A stretch of 9,334 bases of DNA, from the NCBI GenBank assembly GCA_016297325.1, contig JAEDGW010000103.1, forward strand, positions 1 through 9,334, written 5' to 3'. The position numbers and the translations under genes were made by a program. The stretch's first letter is position 1, and every line of letters starts with the position of its first letter. The notes below the pieces were generated by a model. That model worked only from the letters and a program-made list of their open reading frames with translations. It was not told the origin of the DNA and ran no database searches. Below are positions 1 to 6,600 of this stretch, in pieces. The DNA is from Coprococcus sp. (GTDB lineage Bacteria > Bacillota > Clostridia > Lachnospirales > Lachnospiraceae).

Positions 1-124
1 CAAGAGCCTTTACATATCTCTCCCTGTTGTATGGGATCATATCCTTGTCAAGATATATCTGTGCAAGCTTCTCATCAAATTCTCCACCTGATATCATCTT
101 TTTTAACTCTTCAATTTTCTTCAT
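1..124 (-). CDS. galK: Galactokinase, N-terminal fragment (runs off left edge)
   Basis: Reading leftward from an ATG at 124 gives 41 codons open to the window edge. The peptide begins MKKIEELKKMISGGEFDEKL and continues with AQIYLDKDMIPYNRERYVKAL. A lysine/glutamate-rich start, a short 'G-x-FDEKL..IY' block and then 'Y..(E)RY.KAL' is the N-terminal lead I associate with clostridial galactokinases, just before the GRxExxGxHTDH substrate motif, which would lie outside the window. The start is supported by a strong ribosome binding site: AAAGGTGGAG on the minus strand (134-143), nine bases from the ATG. Galactokinase phosphorylates galactose to galactose-1-phosphate in the Leloir pathway, which fits a nearby AraC regulator and beta-galactosidase. 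The catalytic motifs cannot be seen, so the name rests on N-terminal resemblance and context; that a real gene starts here is much surer than its name. Confidence 0.6.
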   Translation of the reverse strand, partial: MKKIEELKKMISGGEFDEKLAQIYLDKDMIPYNRERYVKAL

Positions 125-253
125 TTTCTGTAACTCCACCTTTCTCCGTTTTTATAATTTTTCGTTATTTTCCTTAATGTCCGTTCTTTTGTTGTCCATA
201 TTGCGCGCTTTTTCTGCGCTACGCCGTTGCGCTTCTTGCTTTGTGAATATAAT

Positions 254-262
254 TCTATAACA
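254..262 (-). promoter_or_regulatory. Possible extended -10 for galactokinase
   Basis: The minus strand reads TGTTATAGA here, an extended -10 pattern (TGn followed by TATAGA, four of six to TATAAT). It would give a leader of about 120 bases before the galactokinase ATG at 124. No convincing -35 lies 16-18 bases upstream, which is tolerable for an extended -10 promoter. The motif resembles the TGTTATACT assigned to the divergent regulator. Low confidence. Confidence 0.25.
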
Positions 263-342
263 ATATACAGATTTTGAACATGGCATAGCGTTGCAAATAT
301 ATGTCCATTTGTTAGATTGTTTTTTCTGGCGGAACATATTAT

Positions 343-376
343 TGTATGGATAATCCGGTTGAATGTATGTTATACT
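343..376 (+). promoter_or_regulatory. Candidate regulator promoter with TGTATGGA element
   Basis: The extended -10 TGTTATACT (368-376; hexamer TATACT at 371-376) is preceded, after a gap of exactly 20 bases, by TGTATGGA (343-350). The same octamer sits exactly 20 bases before the -10 of the beta-galactosidase gene. A second -10-like TATAAT is at 386-391. A site at this distance overlaps the -35 region, the usual place for AraC-family class II activation or autoregulation. The start site and the operator role are inferred. Confidence 0.4.
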
Positions 377-547
377 CTTATATATTATAATGAGAGAACG
401 AGTTCATATGCCTTCATTACAGAAACGTTCAGATCTTATAAATTTAGAACAGTACGAGAATCTGTATATGGACTTTGCCAAAATCTCCTGAAGATTATCA
501 GATCAATTTATGAAGTTACTTTATTAAGAAAATGCGGAGTTTGTAAA

Positions 548-1438
548 ATGGAAAATAAAATCGTTATGGAATTCCCCCAGGAAAATGACACAGACCTCTA
601 CTTGAATGTGTTTGGTCACTCAATAACCGAGCCTCTCCACAAGGCAGGGCCTGCAGTCAAGACCTTCTACCTCATACATTTCGTGCTGGAGGGAGAGGGC
701 GACTTCTATGTAGGGAACGCACACTATCATCTAAAAAAGGGACAGGGGTTTCTGATTGAGCCTGACACTCCTGCCACATATATATCAGACGAACACCATC
801 CATGGAGGTATGTCTGGTTCGGATTCTCTGGCAGATGTGCCCAGGACACGCTGAGCAGTATTGGCCTGACACAGAACCAGCCTATATTCACCTGCGAGGA
901 TGGCGACAAGCTTAAGAAATATGTGTTTGATATGCTTGCCCACAACACCTCGGATCACGCAGACCACTTCAGGCTCATGGGCATGCTCTACCTCGCTCTG
1001 TCTGTCATCGCAAATGCACAGAAAGACAAGCTGGAGACTCCATCCGGAAACGCATATGTGAACCATGCCATATCATATATCCAGAACCACTACAGTATGC
1101 CGATGAAGGTGGAGGAGCTGTCTGACTACGTTGGAATCAACAGAAGCTATTTCTCTGATCTGTTCAAGCAGTACACTGGGATGAGCCCAGTGAAATACCT
1201 GCAAAATTTTCGTATAACAAAAGCCCAGCATATGCTTACCATATCTGAGCTTTCTATAGAAAGTATTGCATTTTCATGCGGCTACCAGTCCGCCGAGGCT
1301 TTCCACAAGATCTTCCGCAAGACCACCGGCATATCGCCAAATACCTACCGTCAGGAGAAGCGCCAAAGAACGCTCTCAAGCCAGGAGACCATGAACAACA
1401 ACAGGCCGGATTATATTGAAACGGATGATGATTTTTAA
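548..1438 (+). CDS. AraC-family transcriptional regulator (cupin sensor + AraC HTH)
   Basis: A 296-residue cytoplasmic DNA-binding regulator of sugar-utilisation type. Residues about 40-95 (from HFVLEGEGDFYVGNAHYHL to WRYVWFGFSG) form the AraC-binding cupin domain that senses the ligand. Residues about 170-270 form the double helix-turn-helix domain: first helix pair VEELSDYVGINRSYFSDLFK, then LSIESIAFSCGYQSAEAFHK, ending in the family signature FRKTTGISPNTYRQ. The start at 548 is chosen because GGAG at 536-539 lies eight bases upstream; the frame stays open to 317, but that extension has no ribosome binding site and is not protein-like. The length is typical of the family. Position between a probable galactokinase and a beta-galactosidase suggests it responds to lactose, galactose or a beta-galactoside and activates those genes. 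The ligand is inferred; the family is certain. Confidence 0.94.
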   Translation: MENKIVMEFPQENDTDLYLNVFGHSITEPLHKAGPAVKTFYLIHFVLEGEGDFYVGNAHYHLKKGQGFLIEPDTPATYISDEHHPWRYVWFGFSGRCAQDTLSSIGLTQNQPIFTCEDGDKLKKYVFDMLAHNTSDHADHFRLMGMLYLALSVIANAQKDKLETPSGNAYVNHAISYIQNHYSMPMKVEELSDYVGINRSYFSDLFKQYTGMSPVKYLQNFRITKAQHMLTISELSIESIAFSCGYQSAEAFHKIFRKTTGISPNTYRQEKRQRTLSSQETMNNNRPDYIETDDDF

Positions 1439-2081
1439 GAAATACAAGGAGGGGAAAATATCAATTTTTAATTTTCATAAGAACAAACATAATAGAAAAC
1501 AAGAAACTACCAAAGAAGATATTTTTAAATTTATTTTGGAACAACAGAGGTTGAAATCTCCAAGTGAAATTTTTGCTTCAGGAGCAATATTTGATTTCAG
1601 TAAAACATCCAGGGTATCATTTATAAGCGCCATTCAAAGTGAAAATCCGACACAGCTTCTGTATCTGTTTATTCAAGCCTATCATCTTTTTCTAGAAAAC
1701 CCAGAGTGCGCAGGTCTTAGTGCATCTATGATCAACGTGAATAACAATGATACAAATGTAAATAGTTGGTGCGCAGACACTTTTTCATTGGCGAGCAAAG
1801 ATAAAGCCGCACTACTTTTCATGTCAATTAATAATAACAATTTGCTTGCAAGAGTAGTAGGCATCATATTCAGTGACAGAGGTGACGGATATTATTACTG
1901 TATGTTGAACAAAGATCACGCTATGCCTTCATCGGTGTTTTGCAACAAAGGAATACAGGGGATAAAACAGATTGGAGAAGTAAATGGATTGGGCTTCGAG
2001 CTGATGCATAGTTTTTTTTTTGCATTAGCAAAGATTTCTATAACAAAGTCTACCCTGAATATCGCTGGTATTTTTATTTAG
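1425..2081 (+). CDS. Unknown protein, 5' part of a gene interrupted at a T10 run
   Basis: The frame runs from ATGATG at 1425/1428, overlapping the end of the AraC gene, to TAG at 2079-2081 (about 218 residues). I recognise no family. The N-terminus is lysine/asparagine-rich and hydrophilic. The middle has helix-like stretches (TQLLYLFIQAYHLFLENPEC), then KAALLFMSINNNNLLARVVG and a 'SDRGDGYYYCMLNKD' beta-like segment. There is no signal peptide or clear membrane span. The last 20 residues after the T10 run (2012-2021) look like out-of-frame read-through, because a shift of -1 there continues into a longer, more protein-like frame (next entry). The start is uncertain: the best ribosome binding site (1446-1454) lies inside this frame with no ATG, GTG or TTG at usable distance behind it. 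Base composition is visibly more AT-rich than the flanking genes, suggesting a different origin. Confidence 0.6.
   Translation: MMIFKKYKEGKISIFNFHKNKHNRKQETTKEDIFKFILEQQRLKSPSEIFASGAIFDFSKTSRVSFISAIQSENPTQLLYLFIQAYHLFLENPECAGLSASMINVNNNDTNVNSWCADTFSLASKDKAALLFMSINNNNLLARVVGIIFSDRGDGYYYCMLNKDHAMPSSVFCNKGIQGIKQIGEVNGLGFELMHSFFFALAKISITKSTLNIAGIFI
1446..1454 (+). promoter_or_regulatory. Strong ribosome binding site without an ordinary start codon
   Basis: AAGGAGGGG begins seven bases after the AraC stop codon (1436-1438), the normal layout for a downstream operon gene. No ATG, GTG or TTG follows within usable distance. The in-frame codons behind it are ATA (1458) and ATT (1464, nine bases away). 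Either ATT is used as a rare start, or the original ATG has mutated, or translation starts at 1425/1428 without this site. Confidence 0.6.
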
Positions 2082-2377
2082 AAAAGAGAGGGCTATCAAG
2101 CTATGCCTCAAAGATATATACAATCCAAATCTATGTTGATAGGATAGGTGTGGTTCCTGTCAATCTTTTAGGTAGACAGAATTGCAATGACGTTTTGCGA
2201 TATCTGCGCGAAGCGGGACTCATTTCTTATAACACCACATACCGCATAACTAACTGGCCAAATGTGGAGCCCGTATGGGGACTAGATTATCATTATGTCG
2301 GTGCATTTGCGTGTGAAATAAATATAAACTGTATTTATTATGTGCAAGAATGTACAGGACCGATTCCTAATCTATAA
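2021..2377 (+). pseudogene. 3' part of the T10-interrupted unknown gene
   Basis: From the end of the T run the -1 frame is open for 118 codons to TAA at 2375-2377, starting CISKDFYNKVYPEYRWYFYL and including VVPVNLLGRQNCNDVLRYL and a tryptophan/tyrosine-rich end. This frame has a TAG at 2009-2011, immediately before the T run, while the upstream frame stops at 2079-2081. The two frames can therefore only be joined between 2012 and 2078, and the homopolymer is the obvious place. Joined, the product is roughly 300-320 residues. A separate start at 2150 (GTG) is possible but has no ribosome binding site, and the residues before it are just as protein-like. I call it part of one frameshifted gene. 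Alternatives are a sequencing error in the homopolymer or deliberate slippage. No family recognised. Confidence 0.65.
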
Positions 2378-2426
2378 TCAATAACAAAATAAAAAGCTAC
2401 AATATATATGTCCAATTACCACCATC

Positions 2427-2461
2427 AAATAAAAGGGATGTTTTTACATCCCCTTTTATTT
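2427..2461. terminator. Bidirectional intrinsic terminator
   Basis: AAATAAAAGGGATG (2427-2440) pairs with CATCCCCTTTTATTT (2447-2461) around a six-base loop, with a single C bulge. The A-rich left flank and T-rich right arm allow termination in both directions. It follows the broken orphan gene (plus) and lies beyond the end of the oxidoreductase gene (minus), which converges on it. Confidence 0.8.
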
Positions 2462-2466
2462 GCCGG

Positions 2467-2522
2467 AACAGCCTTCTCCAGAATATGGATATCTGTATTT
2501 ATCATATTCTAAGCTGTTTTTC
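2467..2522 (+). terminator. Second interrupted hairpin with T tract
   Basis: AACAGC (2467-2472) pairs with GCTGTT (2513-2518), and inside it AGAATATG (2480-2487) pairs perfectly with CATATTCT (2503-2510). A run of T's overlaps the right end on the plus strand. It may be a back-up terminator or the 3' end of the converging minus-strand transcript. The interior mismatches make it weak. Confidence 0.3.
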
Positions 2523-2547
2523 ACCGTACGAAAGCTTTTCTCGCATC

Positions 2548-3171
2548 TTATCTTATAAAGTTCGTCTGGTTGCCTCTCTCGGTATCAGGCAGTGCCACAC
2601 CTGCTGTCTTTCCAGCCTCAAAGCACTTCATCATCCATGCAAGATTCTTTGCAAGATTCCTCATGGTCTGCATACCCTCTGCATCCTGCTCGGCCTCTCC
2701 AGGTACGCGTCCGTGTACAAGATTCCAGTATGTAGAACCTGCAACAGGCATCTGCGATATGCCAAAGTATTTGTTCAGTACATCAAAAGTTGCCGATGTA
2801 CCGCCACGTCTTGCAACTGCCACTGATGCGCCCGGCTTATACTCAAACGCCTTCTTACCACTATAAAAAGCCCTGTCAAGGAATGATAATATTCTTCCAC
2901 TTGGATGAGCATAGTATACAGGTGATCCAAATACGAATCCGTCAGCCTCTTTTGCCTTCTCCACAAATTCATTCACCTTGTCATCATCAAATATACAGCA
3001 GCCCTTTGCACCGCACTGACCACAGCCTATACAGTCTCTTATCGGATCTGCTCCGATCTGGAATATCTCATAGTCTATTCCCTCTTTCTTAAGCTGCTCG
3101 CCTACCTCGTAAAGTGCACGGTATGTATTGCCCTGTGGCTTTGCACTTCCGTTCAACATCAAAACCTTCAT
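2548..3171 (-). CDS. NAD(P)H-dependent FMN / iron-sulfur flavoprotein-type oxidoreductase
   Basis: A 207-residue cytoplasmic flavodoxin-fold protein. The FMN phosphate loop is NGSAKPQGNTY (residues 7-17). The second flavin-contact segment is FVFGSPVYY (79-87), followed by the aromatic/glycine motif of NADPH-dependent FMN reductases. Cysteines 47, 50, 53, 58 and 59 (DCIGCGQCGAKGCC) form a compact cluster resembling that of iron-sulfur flavoproteins, so it may bind a 4Fe-4S cluster; members without a cluster also occur. Proteins of this group pass electrons between reduced nicotinamide or ferredoxin and quinones, nitro compounds or oxygen species. The exact substrate is unknown. GGAGG at 3181-3185, nine bases from the ATG, fixes the start. 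It is 33 bases downstream of the small membrane peptide at 3205-3318 and probably shares its transcript. Family assignment is confident; the cluster and substrate are inferred. Confidence 0.88.
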   Translation of the reverse strand: MKVLMLNGSAKPQGNTYRALYEVGEQLKKEGIDYEIFQIGADPIRDCIGCGQCGAKGCCIFDDDKVNEFVEKAKEADGFVFGSPVYYAHPSGRILSFLDRAFYSGKKAFEYKPGASVAVARRGGTSATFDVLNKYFGISQMPVAGSTYWNLVHGRVPGEAEQDAEGMQTMRNLAKNLAWMMKCFEAGKTAGVALPDTERGNQTNFIR

Positions 3172-3204
3172 ATTTCAATTCCTCCAATCATTTTACACTA
3201 CCAA

Positions 3205-3318
3205 TTAATATGTAACTGCTAATCTCTTATCAGTAGTTCTCTTTTCTTTTACATATTTAACTAAAAATATTATCGCGAGTACAAGTAAAAAGCTGACGCA
3301 GAATACTGTTACGCCCAT
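3205..3318 (-). CDS. Small single-span membrane protein, 37 aa
   Basis: A complete frame from ATG (3318-3316) to TAA (3207-3205). After Met it reads GVTVFCVSFLLVLAIIFLV, a clean transmembrane helix, then KYVKEKRTTDKR and a short tail ending LAVTY. The sharp switch from an uninterrupted hydrophobic stretch to a strongly basic segment is what real one-span peptides look like and predicts N-outside, C-cytoplasmic orientation. A consensus -10 (TATAAT, minus strand, 3334-3339) lies just upstream. The oxidoreductase gene follows 33 bases later in the same direction, so the peptide may anchor or accompany that flavoprotein. Weak point: only a poor ribosome binding site (AGAAG, eight bases before ATG). 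No family recognised; below usual annotation length limits. Confidence 0.55.
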   Translation of the reverse strand: MGVTVFCVSFLLVLAIIFLVKYVKEKRTTDKRLAVTY

Positions 3319-3333
3319 GGCAGTTACTTCTAT

Positions 3334-3339
3334 ATTATA
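3334..3339 (-). promoter_or_regulatory. -10 element for small membrane protein / oxidoreductase
   Basis: The minus strand carries a perfect TATAAT here. A start about seven bases downstream would leave only around nine bases before the peptide's ATG at 3318. No good -35 is visible; the best match at 18 bases is TGGAAA (3358-3363). If correct, it drives both minus-strand genes. Confidence 0.4.
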
Positions 3340-3394
3340 TACACTTTACTATAAGAATTTCCAGTTGTTTGTCTGCGCATAGTCCAAACTGCCA

Positions 3395-3496
3395 TCATCG
3401 TCTGATCGACTTCCTGTACTCCATAGGAGACATTCCCTTTTGCTCGTTCAGAGACTTCACCCTGCAATCAGACTTGCAGGGTGCGGCGTATCCGCC
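3395..3496 (-). pseudogene. Probable IS3-type transposase C-terminal relic
   Basis: A 33-codon frame on the minus strand, closed upstream by a stop, ends in LNEQKGMSPMEYRKSIRR and TGA (3397-3395). The 'GMSP(M/V)EYR' ending is characteristic of IS3-family (IS150-like) OrfB transposases, which usually close with '..LNGMSPVEYR..'. The catalytic DDE residues and the YN-R motif upstream are absent; the residues before LNEQ do not look like transposase and overlap a perfect inverted repeat. It therefore appears to be only the tail of a decayed insertion sequence. The assignment rests on one short motif. Confidence 0.4.
3458..3483. repeat. Perfect 10-bp inverted repeat
   Basis: CACCCTGCAA and TTGCAGGGTG flank the six-base loop TCAGAC. 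No T tract follows on either strand, so it is not an ordinary terminator. It is directly beside the transposase-like tail and about 55 bases before the lacZ -35 region. A second small GC-rich hairpin, GGCG...CGCC, follows at 3485-3496. It could be a mobile-element end, an operator or a DNA fold. Confidence 0.7.
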
Positions 3497-3533
3497 TTAT
3501 AAAACCAGAATGTGCTTATTTTGTCTCATTATA

Positions 3534-3567
3534 TGTATGGACTGTTCATGTGACATTATCTTATAAT
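3534..3567 (+). promoter_or_regulatory. Beta-galactosidase promoter with TGTATGGA element
   Basis: A perfect TATAAT lies at 3562-3567 with TGGACT at 3538-3543 as a weak -35 (four of six, 18-base spacer). TGTATGGA (3534-3541) overlaps that -35 and is exactly 20 bases from the -10, as in the regulator's own promoter. A weak -35 covered by an activator site fits AraC-dependent activation. The predicted leader is about 56 bases. Confidence 0.6.
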
Positions 3568-3630
3568 ATAACTAACAAATGACGAATATACAACGTTTTA
3601 CATGTTAAATCATTCACAGGAGGTATTGTT

Positions 3631-6600
3631 ATGACCATTCCACATCACTACGAAAATCTGCATATTCTGCATGAGAACACCATGCCGGATAGGAATTACT
3701 ATATTCCTGCTGAGAAGGCATACAGCACGCCCCTTGATGCAAGGGATCACTCGAACAGAGTACAGTTCCTGAATGGAACCTGGAAGTTCCGCTACTATGA
3801 CAGCATTTATAATCTTCAGGACGAATTCTACAGTGAGGGCTATGATGTGTCCGGCTTTGATTATATCCCGGTTCCATCTGTATGGCAAATGCACGGATAC
3901 GACTATCACCAGTATACCAATGTCAGATATCCATTTGCATTTGATCCGCCTTATGTGCCAAAGGACAACCCTTGCGGTGCATATGTGACTGACTTTATCT
4001 ACGATCAGAACGAGGACGCACCACTTGCGCACTTGAACTTTGAGGGTGTAGATTCCTGTTTCTATGTATGGCTCAACGGCAGGTATGTTGGCTACAGCCA
4101 GGTGTCCCACTCAACCAGTGAATTTGACATAACCGAATTCATAATAAACGGCTCCAACAGGCTCTGCGTGCTGGTCCTCAAATGGTGCGACGGAAGCTAT
4201 CTTGAGGATCAGGATAAGTTCCGCATGAGCGGCATTTTCAGGGATGTATATATCCTGAAACGCTCCGAGGGCGCTGTATACGACTATTTTATAAAGACCA
4301 GCTGTGACGATATGAAGGATCCAACCAAGGCGGAGGTGAACATAGACTTCACAGCATTTACAGGATATTCCTGCGTTGAAGACCGTTTTTCATCAAAACC
4401 GAAAACAGGGGTTGATAAAGGCACCGATTCAAATGTTGATATTGAAGTTACTATTCTGAACGCCGATGGCAGCATATGTTCATCAGGCTGTGTAAAACGT
4501 GAAATTTGCGCCCAGGACGATGCCAATACCAATGCAGCCGAGATTAAAACCACAGTCAGCTCCAGCAGTATTACTTTATCGATTGACTCTCCTGTTCTGT
4601 GGAATGCAGAAAGACCATACCTCTACACCGTCATCATCAGATGCGCCGGAGAGGTCATCACTGACAGGATAGGAATCAGGGAGATAACCATAGAGAATAA
4701 GATCGTGTATATCAATGGTATGCCGATCAAGTTCCACGGAGTGAACAGACACGACTCCGACCCTGTGACAGGATTTACTATCAGCAGAGAACAGATCATC
4801 AAGGACATGTCGCTGATGAAACAGCACAATGTCAACGCCATAAGGACAAGCCACTATCCAAATGCTCCTTATTTCTATGAACTCTGTGACGAATATGGAT
4901 TCTATGTGATAGACGAGGCTGACATAGAGGCACATGGTCCAAGTGAATTGTTCTATTCTGATAATAATTGGGACAACAAGGCAGCAAGGTGGAATGAGCC
5001 GATCGCCGACAATCCTGAGTTCTGCGAGTCTATACTTGACCGTGTGAAGCGCTGCGTCATCAGGGACAAGAACCGCCCATGCGTTGTGATCTGGTCCATG
5101 GGAAATGAGAGTGCATACGGAGTGACATTTGAAAAGGCTCTGGCATGGGGCAAGTCCTATGACAAATCCCGCCTCACCCACTACGAGAGCGCACAATATA
5201 CAGACGGCAAGAGAAAATATGACTACAGCAATCTGGATCTCTACAGCAGAATGTATCCATCCATATCCGAGATGGCTGAGTACATAGATGGTGATGGCGA
5301 CAAGCCTTACATCCTGTGCGAATACTGCCATGCCATGGGCAACGGTCCTGGAGATCTGGAGGACTACTTCCAGTTCTTCGACAGCCACGAAACCACTTGC
5401 GGAGGATTTGTGTGGGAGTGGTGCGACCACGCCATATACAAGGGCAAAGCGGCAAACGGCAAGGCTATGTACGCCTACGGTGGAGACAGCGGTGAGACTA
5501 TCCACGACGGCAACTTCTGTATGGACGGTCTGGTCTATCCGGACCGCAGACCACACACAGGACTTCTTGAATTCAAGAATATCCACCGTCCGGCCAGGAT
5601 CACTAACTATGATGGGGCAAATGGAATTCTGACGCTGCACAATTATCTGGATTTCACTGACATCAGGGATTACCTCACTATGAGCTATGAGGTCACTTGT
5701 GATGGACAGGTGGTTACATCCGGGAATATTGATGTTCCTTCCGTGGCACCTCACGGCGATGGAACTGTCAGCCTGAGCCCTGTTACAAATATACAGAAAT
5801 CATTGTCAGACTTATATGCATCAAGTCATTCTGACGTTTCTTGCAGCTCAGATGTCGCCAATTACACAAAAGATATTATTACACACAGAATGTTTCTCCG
5901 TGTGATATATAAGGCAGCTTGTGACAGTGCATTTGTCAGGGAAGGTGATGTGCTGGGATTCGATGAGATAGAACTCGGCTCACAGGATCTGAACAAAGCA
6001 CTGACTTCGGACACGACACAAAATTTGACAGAGCAAGATCCGACTGCACTGGATACTATTTCTGCACCTCTTCATATCTTGGAGACTGATGCGGAATTTG
6101 TCATCAGCGGAAGTAATTTTGAATATACATTTGACAGAAACACAGGAAACTTTGCAGGTATTGCAGTAGATGGTCAGGAACTTCTCGCCGCTCCATGCGA
6201 TAAGACAATATGGCGTGCCCCTACGGACAATGACAGGAATATCAAGAGAGAATGGCTCAGGGCTCACTATGACATGACATATGAGAGAACATATGAAACC
6301 AGCTGCATTATAAAAGAGGGATACGCCGTGATATCATGCTCGTCTAGTCTCGCTGCACCGACGGTTCAGCCGGTTCTGAGGATAAAGACAGAATGGACAA
6401 TTTCTGCCGAAGGAACTATAACATCAAGAATGCATGTTACGAAAAACTCAGAATTCCCTATGCTGCCTAGATTTGGAGTGAGAATCATCCTGAAAAAAGA
6501 TATGCGAAATGTAAGTTATATCGGTATGGGACCATATGAGAACTATGTTGACAAGCACCATGCAAGCTGGCACGGCTCATTCTCTGCATCCATTGATGCG

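Larger units (their letters stand above)
125..547. other. Divergent intergenic region, galactokinase / AraC regulator
   Basis: This 423-base spacer between two divergent starts is mostly AT-rich, with one GC-rich patch at 206-236 in which the TGCGC motif recurs. It holds candidate promoters for both genes (separate entries). Short open frames here, including the extension of the AraC frame upstream of 548 and a 61-codon minus-strand frame at 152-337, lack ribosome binding sites and recognisable protein character, so I do not call them. No tRNA or riboswitch fold was recognised. Confidence 0.6.

Noticed and set aside
121..400. Minus-strand open frames ahead of galactokinase, one ending in an ATGA overlap with its start and one of 61 codons at 152-337
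   Set aside because: The longer frame has no ATG, neither has a ribosome binding site, and the charged look of both comes from a purine-rich leader read in several frames.
317..547. Upstream extension of the AraC frame by 77 codons
   Set aside because: No ribosome binding site at 317, and the sequence is unlike any AraC N-terminus. It also contains the candidate promoter. GGAG at 536-539 supports the start at 548.
2485..3092. Several plus-strand open frames across the oxidoreductase gene
   Set aside because: They are frame shadows of the minus-strand flavoprotein gene, whose motifs and ribosome binding site are clear.
3319..3630. Riboswitch or T-box leader before lacZ
   Set aside because: The hairpins at 3458-3496 lie upstream of the predicted lacZ transcription start, have no following T tract, and no aptamer core was recognised.
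4576..5754. 392-codon open frame antisense to lacZ
   Set aside because: It mirrors the codon pattern of the intact beta-galactosidase on the other strand. It has no recognisable domain or ribosome binding site.
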